A stretch of 64,000 nucleotides of DNA from Streptomyces sp. TLI_105 (GCF_900105415.1 NZ_FNSM01000001.1:8316001-8380000), one strand, 5' to 3'; shown: positions 53,046-62,322, counted from the stretch's first letter. Program-made: numbers and translations. Notes: generated from the sequence alone by a model not told the origin.

Positions 53046-53224
53046 AGCCGGCGAAGACCGCGAGTGAGGGGCTCCCGGTGGCCGAGACGGAGTAGGAGGG
53101 CCGCCTCCAGTCCAGGTACGTCGTGCATGGCCGCGCCGGCGATCTAGGTCGGGTACTCGATCTCCACGGGGAACGGGGAGCCGGCTGACCGGCAGGAGCA
53201 GGAGCAGGACGTCGTCGGCGGGGG

Positions 53225-54571
53225 TCAGACAGGGTGACCGACGCCGTCGTGGACGGGTACGGCATCCGGGGCGAGCCCCAGGACGCGGTCGAGGTAGGGG
53301 TTGGCGAAGACCCCGGTCGGGTCGAGGGTGTCGCGCAGGGCGACGAAGTCGTCGAAGCGTTCGTAGCGGGGGCGGAGGGCATCGGCGTCGAGCGTGTGCA
53401 TCTTGCCCCAGTGCGGGCGGCCGCCGTAGGAGCCGAGGATGTCCTCGCACGCCTCGAAGTAACGGCGGTACGGCATCCGGTGGTACTGGTGGAAGGCGAT
53501 GTAGCAGCTCTCCCGCCCCTGCGCGGTGGACAGCCAGATGTCGTCGGCGGCCGAGAACCGCACCTCCAGCGGAAAGGACACCCGCTCCCCGGTGGCGTCG
53601 ATCCACCGCTTGATCTCCCGGAGCGCGTCGACGGCGTGCTCGCGGGGGACGGCGAACTCGCCCTCGTGGAAGCGGACGTCGCGCGGCGAGGCGAAGACCC
53701 TGGGGGACAGGTCCGTCCACTCGCGCGCGGACATCGCCCGCGCCGCGAACCGGGCGATCGGCGGCACCAGGGCCGGGACCGCCGTGCCGAGCCGGCACAG
53801 GCCCTCGAAGCCGAGGCCGCTGACCGTCTCGTCGACACGGCGGCTCAGGGCGCCGATCGGCTTCAGCGGCGTGTCCGCCGGCAGCCGGCGAAAGCGCCGG
53901 GTCAGCGCGGTCTCGCTGTGCGGGAACCAGAAGAACTCGAAGTGGTCGTTGTCCTCCGTGAGTTCGTCGACGCGGTCCAGGACCTCGGCGACCGGCATCG
54001 CGGTGTCCCGGGCGTGCAGGGCGAACTGGTCGACGCACTGGAGCGTGACCTCGGTGACCACGCCGAGCGCCCCGATGCCGACCCGCGCGGCCCGGAACAG
54101 CTCGGGCCGCTCGTCGGCGGAGCAGCGGACGACCGAGCCGTCGGCCAGGACCAGTCGCAGCGCCCTGACCTGGGTGGCGATGCCGCCGAAGCGCAGCCCC
54201 GAACCGTGCGTCCCGGTCGAGATGGCACCGGAGACGGTCTGCCGGTCGATGTCCCCCATGATCTCCATGGCCAGTCCGTGGGAGGCGAGCAGCGGACCGA
54301 GCCGCCACAACGGCATCCCGGCCCCCACCGTGACCAGCCCGCTCTCCCTGTCCACGGAGCTCGGACCGGCCAAGTGGTCCAGCCGCACCTGGACGCCGGG
54401 CGCCACGGCGGCGCCGCTGAACGAGTGCCCGGAGCCGACCGCCTTGACCCTCAGCCCGTCCCGTACCGCCTCCGCGACGGCGGCGGCCACCTCCTCCGTA
54501 CGCGTCGGCCGCAGGATTCGAACAGGGCGGGCCCGCTCGCTGCCGCACCAGTTGCGCCACACCTCGGTCAT
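53225..54571 (-). CDS. FAD-dependent D-arabinono-1,4-lactone oxidase-family protein
   Basis: 448 residues from the ATG at 54571, behind gaggactt. Residues 15-180 form a VAO-type FAD domain (ILRPTRTEEVAAAVAEAVRD, VKAVGSGHSFSGAA with His49 in the loop that often bears covalent FAD, IDRQTVSGAISTGTHGSG). The ALO domain ends with YGGRPHWGKMHTLDADALRP. It oxidises an aldonolactone or polyol. It diverges from an alanine-racemase-fold gene across a minisatellite; the same gene pair plus TetR recurs in Streptomyces. Confidence 0.93.
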   Translation of the reverse strand: MTEVWRNWCGSERARPVRILRPTRTEEVAAAVAEAVRDGLRVKAVGSGHSFSGAAVAPGVQVRLDHLAGPSSVDRESGLVTVGAGMPLWRLGPLLASHGLAMEIMGDIDRQTVSGAISTGTHGSGLRFGGIATQVRALRLVLADGSVVRCSADERPELFRAARVGIGALGVVTEVTLQCVDQFALHARDTAMPVAEVLDRVDELTEDNDHFEFFWFPHSETALTRRFRRLPADTPLKPIGALSRRVDETVSGLGFEGLCRLGTAVPALVPPIARFAARAMSAREWTDLSPRVFASPRDVRFHEGEFAVPREHAVDALREIKRWIDATGERVSFPLEVRFSAADDIWLSTAQGRESCYIAFHQYHRMPYRRYFEACEDILGSYGGRPHWGKMHTLDADALRPRYERFDDFVALRDTLDPTGVFANPYLDRVLGLAPDAVPVHDGVGHPV

Positions 54572-54584
54572 GCGGGAAGTCCTC

Positions 54585-54767
54585 TCGACGGGATCGACGG
54601 GATCGACGGGATCGACGGGATCGACGGGCTCGACGGGATCGACGGGATCGACGGGATCGACGGGATCGACGGAATCGGTGATCGACGGGATCGACGGGAT
54701 CGACGGGATCGACGGAATCGGTGATCGACGGGATCGACGGGATCGACGGAATCGGTGATCGACGGGG
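54585..54767 (+). repeat. Minisatellite of 18 nine-bp units in a divergent promoter region
   Basis: The unit tcgacggga is repeated ten times (54585-54674), then a 7-base spacer tcggtga, four units (54682-54717), the same spacer, three units (54725-54751), the spacer again and one unit (54759-54767). The last unit before each spacer is tcgacggaa, so there is a higher-order structure. It fills most of the 300-base gap between the divergent lactone oxidase and deaminase/aldolase genes. Confidence 0.95.
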
Positions 54768-54873
54768 AAGGAGGGCCGACGGCGCTCGTCGGCACCCTCG
54801 ATGGCACGCGACCGGGTCGCGGTCCCCGGAAGCCTGAACTTGGTCCGTCGTCGAAGTCAAGGCTTCAGGACGC

Positions 54874-56220
54874 TTGACCTGGACAACCGACCAAGACAAG
54901 GTGGGCGCCACCCGAGCCGGTCCCGGCCCTGGTCCCGGCCCCGGTCCCGAGAAAGGCACGCAGCCCACGGGACGTTCCACCCCCGCCACGGAAACCACGC
55001 ACACCGCGAACCGGAGCGCGCACCCGGCGCCGCGGCCCGCGAGCTTCCCCGAGCTGCAACGCGCCACCGCCGACCTCCAGCCGCCGTTCGCCGTCGTGGA
55101 CCTCGGGGCCCTGCGCGCCAACGCCGCCCGGATGGCGCGCAGGGCCGGCGGCAAACCGATCCGCCTGGCCAGCAAGTCGCTGCGCTGCCGTCACCTGATC
55201 GGCGACGTCCTGCGCCTGCCCGGCTTCTCCGGCATCCTGGCCTTCACCCTTCCCGAGGCCGTGTGGCTCGCGGCGGACCACGAGGACGTCCTGGTCGGCT
55301 ACCCGACGACCGACGCCCCCGCCCTGCGGCGCCTGGCGGGCGACCGGCGGATCGCGGAGCGCATCACCCTGATGGTCGACTCCGCGGAGCACCTGGACCT
55401 CATCGCCTCCGCCGTCGGCCCGGACGGCCCGCCCCTGCGCGTCTGTCTCGACCTGGACGCCTCCCTCCGCCTGGCCGGCGGACGGGTTCACCTCGGGATG
55501 CGCCGCTCACCCCTGCACTCGCCCGAGCAGACCCGCGACCTCGCCCTCGCCGTGCTCGCCCGGCCGCGGTTCCGGCTCGTCGGCGTCATGGCGTACGAGG
55601 GACAGATCGCCGGCGTCGGCGACGACCAGCCCGGCCCCGCCCTGGCCCGCGCGGCCGTCCGGCTCATGCAGCGCGTCTCCACGCGCGAACTGCGCGAGCG
55701 CCGCGCCGCCGCCGTCGGGGCCGTACGGGCCCTGGCGCCCCTGGAGTTCGTCAACGGCGGCGGAACGGGCAGCCTGGAGACCACCTCCGCCGAACCGGCC
55801 GTGACCGAACTCGGGGCCGGCTCCGGTCTGTACGCCCCCGGGCTCTTCGACCACTACCGTCGCTTCCGTCCGTCGCCTGCCGCCCACTTCGTGCTGCCCG
55901 TCGTCCGCAGGCCCGGCACCCGCCACGTGACCGTCCTCGGCGGCGGCTGGACCGCCTCCGGGCCCGCGGGTGCGGACCGGCTGCCCCGACCGGTCCGGCC
56001 GACCGGGCTGCGACTGCTGCCCCGCGAAGGCGCGGGCGAGGTGCAGACCCCCCTCACCGGGCACGCGGCCGATACCCTGCGCCTGGGCGACCGCGTCTGG
56101 TTCCGGCACGCCAAAGCGGGTGAACTGTGCGAACGGGTGAACGAGCTGCACCTGGTCGAGGGCGATCGGATCGTCGGCGTCGTTCCCACCTACCGAGGGG
56201 AGGGCCACGCCTTCCTGTGA
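54874..56220 (+). CDS. Amino acid deaminase/aldolase-type, alanine-racemase-fold PLP protein
   Basis: About 448 residues; the start is uncertain (TTG at 54874 or GTG at 54901). Residues 1-60 are a low-complexity leader with a Gly-Pro repeat. The PLP barrel begins PPFAVVDLGALRANAARMAR and contains GGKPIRLASKSLRC with the PLP lysine. FVNGGGTGSLETTSAEPAVT binds the phosphate, and WFRHAKAGELCERVNELHLV closes the C-terminal domain. Relatives include D-threonine aldolase and D-serine deaminase. The divergent FAD lactone oxidase and downstream TetR suggest one regulon. Confidence 0.88.
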   Translation: MTWTTDQDKVGATRAGPGPGPGPGPEKGTQPTGRSTPATETTHTANRSAHPAPRPASFPELQRATADLQPPFAVVDLGALRANAARMARRAGGKPIRLASKSLRCRHLIGDVLRLPGFSGILAFTLPEAVWLAADHEDVLVGYPTTDAPALRRLAGDRRIAERITLMVDSAEHLDLIASAVGPDGPPLRVCLDLDASLRLAGGRVHLGMRRSPLHSPEQTRDLALAVLARPRFRLVGVMAYEGQIAGVGDDQPGPALARAAVRLMQRVSTRELRERRAAAVGAVRALAPLEFVNGGGTGSLETTSAEPAVTELGAGSGLYAPGLFDHYRRFRPSPAAHFVLPVVRRPGTRHVTVLGGGWTASGPAGADRLPRPVRPTGLRLLPREGAGEVQTPLTGHAADTLRLGDRVWFRHAKAGELCERVNELHLVEGDRIVGVVPTYRGEGHAFL

Positions 56221-56281
56221 TCGTCGACCACCCTCGTACGTCGACCGGACCCACCGACCAGAGCCGCACCAGGGAGTCCAC

Positions 56282-56941
56282 ATGGCCCGCCACTCGGCCG
56301 ACGAGCGCCGCGAACAACCCGTCGAGGCCGCGATCCGCGTGATGATCCGTGACGGCGTCGGCAAGGCCACCACGCGGGCCGTCGTCGCCGAGGCCGGCCT
56401 CCCCCTCGGGGCGTTCCACTACTGCTTCCGCTCCAAGCAGGAGCTGCTGCACAGCGTGATCGAACGGATCATGCTCCGGGCGCTCGCCTTCCCCCTCGTG
56501 CCGGCCGCCGCCGAAGCCTCCCCGCACGACCTCATCCGCGCCCCCCTGCACGGCTACTGGGACCGCGTACGCGAACGCCCCGACGAGCACCAGCTCACCT
56601 ACGAACTCACCCAGTACGCCCTGCGGGAGCCGGGCCTCGCGGACGTGGCCCGCCGCCAGTACCAGCACTACCTGCAGGTCAACATCGACTACCTCCAGTC
56701 CGTCGCCCGCCTCGCCGGCATTCGCTGGACCGCGGAGGTCCCCGTCCTCGCCCGCCACGGCCTCGACCTCCTCGACGGACTCACCCTCCACTGGCTGATC
56801 GACCGCGACGACGCCCGGGCGCTCGCCGCCCTCGACATGCACGCCGCGCACCTGGCGACGCTCTCCGTCCCCCGCACCGACGGGGTTGCGGGACGGTCTT
56901 CATCGTCGGTCGTGTCGTTCAGTAGCGATCGGCGGCGATGA
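56282..56941 (+). CDS. TetR family transcriptional regulator
   Basis: 219 residues from the ATG at 56282. The N-terminal helix-turn-helix is VEAAIRVMIRDGVGKATTRA followed by VVAEAGLPLGAFHYCFRSKQ and ELLHSVIERI. The ligand domain runs to AAHLATLSVPRTD. The last 20 residues (GVAGRSSSSVVSFSSDRRR) are low-complexity and run 23 bases into the convergent S8 protease gene; relatives usually stop near PRT, so the original stop seems to have been lost. It begins 62 bases after the deaminase/aldolase stop and probably controls that gene and its divergent partner. Confidence 0.88.
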   Translation: MARHSADERREQPVEAAIRVMIRDGVGKATTRAVVAEAGLPLGAFHYCFRSKQELLHSVIERIMLRALAFPLVPAAAEASPHDLIRAPLHGYWDRVRERPDEHQLTYELTQYALREPGLADVARRQYQHYLQVNIDYLQSVARLAGIRWTAEVPVLARHGLDLLDGLTLHWLIDRDDARALAALDMHAAHLATLSVPRTDGVAGRSSSSVVSFSSDRRR

Positions 56942-58330
56942 GGGGTCCGTAGTAGCGGCCCGGGACGGGGCGGTGGGGGTCACCGAAGAAGCCGTACGTC
57001 GGCCGCTGCTCGTTGTACGTGTGGGCGTCGCCGATGAGGGTCCTGAGATTGCGGGCCGGGGTGGAGTCGCCGCAGCGGTGTGTCTGGACCCACAGGGCGA
57101 GTACGCCGGCGACGGCGGGCGAGGCGAAGCTGGTTCCGTCGCCGAAGGCGTGGTGGTACGGGAGCGGGACGTTGCTCTCCATGCACACGCCGGGGGCGGC
57201 GACGGTGTGGCGGCGGTCGCCGGTCGAGCGGGCGAAGTTGCTGAAGGGCAGGCTGGCCTCGTCGTCGGCGTCTCCGTAGAAGCCGAAGTCACGCCCGTAG
57301 CAGAGGGGCTTGACCTTGCCGCCCGGCTTCCCGTCGAAGTCGGCCATCGCCGTGGCGGTGATCACCTCGTCGTAGGCGGCGGGTACCGTACGGGCGAGAT
57401 CCACGGTGTGGTTGCCCGCCGCGACGACGGAGGTGACGCCGTGGTTCGTCACATTGCAGATGGCCAGATGGGCGGCGTCGTCATTGACCGTCCCGCAGTG
57501 GCCGTCGTCCATGTCCGCGGGGGGCTCCGTGGGGTCGGAGCCGAGGCTCATGTTCGCGATGGCGATGTCGTTGGCCGGGTCGCCGTCGGTGCGGGTGGAC
57601 GCGAGCCAGTCGAGCCCGCACAGGAACGCCGCGTCCGAGATGTAACCGGTGTCGTCGGCGACTTTGACGGACCAGATCGGGGTGCCGGGCGCGACGCCGA
57701 CGAGCCCCTGCGCGTCGTCGCGTGCGCCGATGATGCCGGCCACCATGGTGCCGTGGAATCCCGGGTCCCGCAGGCTGAGACCCGGTACGACGGGGCTGCC
57801 GCTGAGGCAGTCCACGCCGCCTCTCACGTTCAGGTCGGGAACCTCGGCGTCGATGCCGTCGTCGAGCACGGCGACGTTCACGCCGACGGTTCCCCGGCCG
57901 TCGCCGGAGCGCGTCGAGGAGCGGTCCGCGCGGATCCGGTCGATGAACACCGGCCGGCACTGCCGGTCGACGGGCGACGGCCGGCAGTCGGTGAGCGTCG
58001 TCGGCTGCCGCGGCGGGCCGTTCCGGTAGCTGTGCTGCGGCGATACGAAGCGTACGTGCGGTTGCTCGGCGAGCTTCTCGGCCTGATCGGCCGTCAGGGT
58101 CGCGGCATAGCCCTTGAGGGCGTGGCTGTACACCGCGCTCCGTTCGCCGCCGATCCGTCGGGTCTGCTGACCTCCGAGGGCCGAAGGGTCGGTGACGGAG
58201 TTGTCGAGGACGACGATGTAGCCGCGCGTCACGGGGACGGCCGCGGCGTCCGCGGCCGGCAGGGCGGACATGCTCAGCGACAACAGCCCTGCGCACTCGC
58301 AGCTGCCGCGAAGGTACGACGACGGTTCAC
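56919..58330 (-). pseudogene. S8 family serine protease with frameshifted signal peptide
   Basis: The catalytic domain is intact: NVAVLDDGIDAEVPDLNVRG (Asp), DPGFHGTMVAGIIGARDDAQ (His) and GDGTSFASPAVAGVLALWVQ (Ser). An inhibitor-I9-like prodomain precedes it (GYIVVLDNSVTDPSALGGQQ, LAEQPHVRFVSPQHSY). The natural start appears to be a GTG at 58330 behind gaaaggcc, giving VNRRRTFAAAASAQG. That frame meets a stop after 18 codons, whereas LLSLSMSALPAADA and the protease lie in another frame. A one-base shift inside the signal sequence therefore separates start from body. The protein may be unmade or retained in the cytoplasm. Confidence 0.75.
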
Positions 58331-58795
58331 CGGAAGGCCTTTCGGCAAGGGCCTCAGCTGGTCGGAGGCCGGACAGCCGCATCGTGACGCGGCCTCCGCA
58401 CGGATGGTCGGATCATCGCCCGCTCGTGGGCGAGTCGAAGCGGGACCGAAGCACCCCGGTCCCGTGTTCAAGGGCCGTGGCTCTTGTCCGGAGGTTCGAC
58501 TCCGTCGGCCGATCGGCGGTACGCCCCCGCGTGGCCGCCGAGTTCGGGGCGTCGTCGCCCCTCTCGCGAGGGTCTTCGGCGTTCGGTCGGCGGTCTGCAC
58601 CGGTCCGGCCGGACCAGCCCTCGCGTCGAAACCTGTGCGAATGCCGGTGGATCCTGCACAGGAGCATCACACAGGCTGCGCACAGTCTTTCGAAAGCTTG
58701 GTTAGCGTTGCAGACCGCTCGAATCCGTTTGCAAACGTGACCGGGCCGCAGGCCCGTCGGGTCGGCGGCAGGCCTGTCGACCCCGAAAGACGGAG

Positions 58796-59692
58796 ATGGA
58801 CTACTGCTCGTCGTGCCGCCGACATCTCAACGGCGCCCTGGTGTGCCCTGGATGCGGCGCCTATGCCCCGGACATCGCTCCGACCACCACCGGCGGTCGC
58901 ATCGTCCCCGCCCCGGTGGCCACAGCGACGACGGGGGAGGTGTCCGCGCCGGGCACTCTTTCCGCGGGTGCATGGCATGACGGCCGACTTCTCGACGAGA
59001 TACCCGTAGGTGCCGTCCTTGAGGGAACCCCGGGGAGCGGCGCATCGGCGGAGCTCGTGGACGTGCCGACGGCGGCGGAGGGGCGGGCGGCGCGGCGTCG
59101 CCAGCGTGCCCGCTGGAGGAAGAACCAGCGCCGGGCCGTGGTGGCGACCGCCGTCGCGCTCGTCGGCGGCGGTCTGACCATGAGCGGGATGGACCGGCAG
59201 TCCGGCGACCGGGCCCAGGCGGCCACGGCGCCGCAGGACCCGGGAGCGGGCACCGTCGAGGACCGGGTGGAGCAGGACACGCCTCCTCCTTCCGTACGGC
59301 CTGATGTCCAGCGCTCCTCGGTCGCCCCGTCCGCGCCGCCGGTCGAGTCGGCCGTACCCGACCGGCCGCGTCGGCAGTACGCGACGGCCTCCCTCCGCAC
59401 GACGCCGCCGGCCTCCAAGGCGCGTGTCGCCGCCCCTCTTCACGGGACGGAGCCGTCGGCCCCGAAGCCGCAGAGCGCCTCACCGGTTTCCCCGGCTCCG
59501 GCCCCGACCTCGCCCCCCGCCCGTACGGGCCCGACCGAAACGACGGACACGCCGACGCGGACCCCTGCCACCACGGATGTCACCGGCTCCCCGAGCCAGG
59601 AACCGGCCGCTCGGCCGAACACGACGCCGGCCTCGACCTCTCCGTCGGAGATATGCGTGCTCGTCGTGTGCTTGCCCGTCTCCGCATCCTGA
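58796..59692 (+). CDS. Zinc-ribbon membrane protein with Pro/Thr/Ser-rich outer domain
   Basis: 298 residues from the ATG at 58796. Residues 1-22 are a zinc ribbon with two CxxC pairs (MDYCSSCRRHLNGALVCPGC). A cytoplasmic stretch rich in Arg (ARRRQRARWRKNQRR) leads to one membrane helix (AVVATAVALVGGGLTMSGM, about 120-138). The remaining 160 residues are Pro/Thr/Ser/Ala-rich and probably span the cell wall, ending in EICVLVVCLPVSAS with two cysteines. The family is conserved in Streptomyces and of unknown function. Confidence 0.75.
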   Translation: MDYCSSCRRHLNGALVCPGCGAYAPDIAPTTTGGRIVPAPVATATTGEVSAPGTLSAGAWHDGRLLDEIPVGAVLEGTPGSGASAELVDVPTAAEGRAARRRQRARWRKNQRRAVVATAVALVGGGLTMSGMDRQSGDRAQAATAPQDPGAGTVEDRVEQDTPPPSVRPDVQRSSVAPSAPPVESAVPDRPRRQYATASLRTTPPASKARVAAPLHGTEPSAPKPQSASPVSPAPAPTSPPARTGPTETTDTPTRTPATTDVTGSPSQEPAARPNTTPASTSPSEICVLVVCLPVSAS

Positions 59693-59752
59693 CCCCACGG
59701 GGCGTCGTCGCCTGCGTGCGAGCCGTCGACCGCCCTGTGTGCGGGAACGCGG

Positions 59753-59783
59753 GACCGGCCCCGGCGGGAGGCCGGGGCCGGTC
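59753..59783 (+). terminator. 13-bp hairpin between convergent genes
   Basis: gaccggccccggc pairs with gccggggccggtc across a 5-base loop, between the zinc-ribbon gene and the convergent marR gene. Confidence 0.8.
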
Positions 59784-59806
59784 GAGCCGTCCGGTGCTGC
59801 CGGCCG

Positions 59807-60274
59807 CTACGGGCGGGCGAGGGGGGAGTCCACCGCCTCCACCGCCGCGACGAGCGGGGTGAGATCGGGGTTCTGCGCGGCCTCGTCGAGCGCCTGGCGC
59901 AGGGCGGCGTCGTTGGTCGGCCGGGCCTCCTCCAGGAGCTTCAGGCCGACCGGCGTGACATCGGTGTAGATGCCGCGGCGATCGGTCGGGCACAGGTACC
60001 GGGACAGCAGTCCGCGGTCCTCGAGTCGGCTCACCAGGCGGGTCGTGGCGCTCTGGCTGAGCACCACCGCGTCGGCGACCTGCTTCATCTGCAGGTGGCC
60101 GCCCTCGCCGTCGTGCTGCCGGCTGAGCACGTCGAGCAGGGAGTACTCCCGGACGCTCAGGTCGTGCCGGGACTGCAGGGCGCGCTCGATGTGCGTCTCG
60201 ATCCTGCCGTGCAGGAGGGACAGGGCGCCCCATCCGCTGGCGAGGGCGGTGCGCACGGGATCGGTGGCGGTCAT
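59807..60274 (-). CDS. MarR family transcriptional regulator
   Basis: 155 residues from the ATG at 60274 (ggaaggaga eleven bases upstream); an in-frame GTG at 60322 would add 16 residues. The winged helix is LSVREYSLLDVLSRQHDGEG, QVADAVVLSQSATTRLVSRL and EDRGLLSRYLCPTDRRGIYT. The C-terminal helices (NDAALRQALDEAAQNPDLTP) should dimerise. No gene diverges directly from it; the region upstream contains cttgcataag-type half-sites that may be its own operator. The ligand is unknown. Confidence 0.92.
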   Translation of the reverse strand: MTATDPVRTALASGWGALSLLHGRIETHIERALQSRHDLSVREYSLLDVLSRQHDGEGGHLQMKQVADAVVLSQSATTRLVSRLEDRGLLSRYLCPTDRRGIYTDVTPVGLKLLEEARPTNDAALRQALDEAAQNPDLTPLVAAVEAVDSPLARP

Positions 60275-60322
60275 GAGGGTCCGCGTCTCCTTCCGGGCGT
60301 GCTTGGATCCAGGATACGTCAC

Positions 60323-60624
60323 GAAAGAAAATATCGGCGAGGGGCTGTATAGCGCTTATGCAAGTATCTCGCGCCTGGCCCGTCGTCCCCTGTGCCAGGT
60401 CTTCGGCCTCGTGGAACGCCCCGGCATCCGGTGGCAGGACGTCGGCAGTTCGCCGAGGACGAGTCGGGCACGAGGACGGCCGGTCCCGGCGAGGCCATCA
60501 CGTCGGGTGAGTGTCGACCGGTTCGTGGCGGGTCGCCCGGCCGCGAAGGGTTCGGCCGTCGATCATGGGCGCGGCGGCCTCCCCGCCCGACCGCTCCTCA
60601 CCCTCAAGCGAAAGAAGAGCCGAC
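60323..60624. other. marR promoter region and EF-hand leader
   Basis: About 300 bases. The AT-richer segment at 60325-60372 (gaaagaaaatatcggc and tgtatagcgcttatgcaagta) probably holds the marR promoter and an operator with the short inverted repeat ctt-gcat-aag on the minus strand. The rest shows no gene. Confidence 0.45.
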
Positions 60625-61158
60625 ATGGCACTCCCGCGAACCGAGCTCCAGACCGCACCGATCGACCCCGCAGCGCCCAAGGCCCGCATCTACGCGATGC
60701 TGGACACGGACGGAGACGGAGTCGCCTCCAGGCACGACTACTTCGTCCGCATCGACCGGGCCCAGCAGGCGACCGGACGCGGCGATGACGACCCCCTGGT
60801 CGTCGCCGCCCGCGCCACGGGCGAACGGGCCTGGGCCGCGATGGACGCCAACGGCGACGGCGTGATGACCTACGACGAGTACATCGCCTGGGTGGACGCC
60901 GAGAAGTTCGACAACATCTGCCAGTACGCCCTGGGCGCGCTGTTCGACCTCGCCGACGCCGACCAGGACGGCGCACTGGACCGCTCTCAGTTCACGGTGC
61001 TGCGCCAGGCGCTGGGCAATCGGGCCGACAACGCCGACGCGGCTTTCGACGCGCTGGACGGCGACGGAGACGAACTCGTCAGCCGCGCCGAGTACCTGGC
61101 ATCGATCCGCGCGTACGTCACGGGCGAGGACTCTCCCATGGGCGCCGCCCTGTACTGA
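60625..61158 (+). CDS. Four-EF-hand calcium-binding protein (calerythrin-like)
   Basis: 177 residues from the ATG at 60625. Four loops are present: DTDGDGVASRHD, DANGDGVMTYDE, DADQDGALDRSQ and DGDGDELVSRAE. The first three have the standard acidic and glycine positions; the fourth replaces position 6 Gly with Glu and may bind weakly. It is cytosolic, without a signal. Streptomyces proteins of this size act as calcium buffers or sensors. It stands alone on its strand. Confidence 0.92.
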   Translation: MALPRTELQTAPIDPAAPKARIYAMLDTDGDGVASRHDYFVRIDRAQQATGRGDDDPLVVAARATGERAWAAMDANGDGVMTYDEYIAWVDAEKFDNICQYALGALFDLADADQDGALDRSQFTVLRQALGNRADNADAAFDALDGDGDELVSRAEYLASIRAYVTGEDSPMGAALY

Positions 61159-61224
61159 ACCCCGCGTCGAGCGGCGTGCCCGAGGCGCCGGCACGGGGGG
61201 CGGGGACGGCCAGAAGGCCCGCTC

Positions 61225-61449
61225 CTAGGAGTCCCGCGTGGCCTCGACGGCGGCGCACAACAGGTCGGCGAGGTCCTCGACCACGGGGTGCGAGGCGCGC
61301 GGGCGGGTGACGGCGAGGACCTCGGGCTCCGGGCGCTCGGCCGCGGGCGGGCCTTCGACGCGGGTGAGCGGCCGAGCCGGGTCGTGCCGGCCGCAGACGA
61401 CGGAGGCCGGTACGAGGCCGACCGCCAGCCCCTGGGCGATCAGTTCATG
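61225..61449 (-). pseudogene. LysR-family regulator, C-terminal remnant
   Basis: The minus strand reads HELIAQGLAVGLVPASVVCG, RVEGPPAAERPEPEVLAVTR and HPVVEDLADLLCAAVEATRD before a TAG. This is the end of a LysR substrate-binding domain (the A.G.GVALVP motif, then PP..R....V.R....P). The DNA-binding domain is absent; the break lies at 61449, directly before the SDR gene's leader. The original gene probably diverged from or neighboured the SDR. Confidence 0.7.
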
Positions 61450-61509
61450 ATTCGTGAAAGCTCACTTTCTTGATCGTCGCTTCCCACGGTGCCCGGGCGA
61501 GGAGAGGCT

Positions 61510-62322
61510 GTGTCCATGGACATGGACACGAACACGAAGCAGGACACGGGGGCGCCGGTCGCCGTGGTGACCGGGGTGGCCCAGGGCATCGGCCGGCGGG
61601 TGGCCGAAGTGCTGGCGGGCGAGGGGTACGCCCTCGTGCTGGCCGACCTGAGGGAGCCGACGGAGACCCTGGCGGCGGTACGGCACGCCGGTGCGGAGGC
61701 GTACGCGGTGGTCGGCGACGTGGCCTCGGAGGCCTACGTCGGGGAGCTCGCCGAGCAGGTGCGCGAACGCTTCGGCCGGGTCGACGTCCTCGTGAACAAC
61801 GCGGGCGTCTCGCTGCTCACCCCGGCCGAGGACACCACCGCCGAACAGTGGCGGCGCGTCCTGGAGGTCAACCTCACCGGCCCCTTCCTGCTGTCCCGGG
61901 CGCTGGGGAAGCTGATGCTGGACACGGGCGGGGGCTCGATCGTCAACGTCGCCTCGATCGCGGGGCTGCACGGGGTCGCGGACCGGGCGGCGTACAACGC
62001 GAGCAAGCACGGGCTGATCGGCCTGACCCGGACCCTGGCCGCGGAGTGGGGCGGGCGCGGGATTCGCGTCAATGCCGTGTGCCCCGGCTGGGTCAAGACC
62101 GAAATGGACGCCGAGGACCAGGCCTCCGGCGGCTACACCGACGCCGACATCGTCGAACGGGTGCCCATGGCGCGGTTCGCCGCGCCCGAGGACATCGCCC
62201 AGGCCGTCGCCTTCCTCGCCGACCCCGCCCGCAGCGGTTTCGTCAACGGCGTCGCGATGCCGGTGGACGGGGGCTGGACCGCGGACGCGAGCTGGAACTC
62301 GCTCCGTCTGCGGAAGCGTTGA
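61510..62322 (+). CDS. Short-chain dehydrogenase/reductase (3-hydroxybutyrate dehydrogenase-like)
   Basis: 270 residues from a GTG at 61510, five bases after gaggag; an ATG at 61516 is also possible. SDR motifs are complete: VAVVTGVAQGIGRRVAEVLA, DVLVNNAGVSLLTPAE, SIVNVASIAG (Ser), AYNASKHGLIGLTRTL (Tyr and Lys) and RVNAVCPGWVKTEM. The closing PVDGGWTAD is typical of FabG/3-hydroxybutyrate dehydrogenase-like enzymes. NAD(P)-dependent oxidation of a hydroxyacid or alcohol is expected. A decayed LysR gene abuts its leader, so original regulation may be lost. Confidence 0.92.
   Translation: MSMDMDTNTKQDTGAPVAVVTGVAQGIGRRVAEVLAGEGYALVLADLREPTETLAAVRHAGAEAYAVVGDVASEAYVGELAEQVRERFGRVDVLVNNAGVSLLTPAEDTTAEQWRRVLEVNLTGPFLLSRALGKLMLDTGGGSIVNVASIAGLHGVADRAAYNASKHGLIGLTRTLAAEWGGRGIRVNAVCPGWVKTEMDAEDQASGGYTDADIVERVPMARFAAPEDIAQAVAFLADPARSGFVNGVAMPVDGGWTADASWNSLRLRKR

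Noticed and set aside
54585..54767. CRISPR array
   Set aside because: The units are 9 bp and directly abutting with only an identical 7-base interruption; there are no unique spacers and no cas genes.
51189..55175. A 1328-codon minus-strand open frame
   Set aside because: It is antisense to the MMPL gene and out of frame with the lactone oxidase; it contains the minisatellite and no domain of its own.
58480..58530. T-arm-like ggttcgactcc suggesting a tRNA
   Set aside because: The flanking five bases on each side do not pair as a T stem with a 7-base loop, and no acceptor, D or anticodon arms can be placed upstream.
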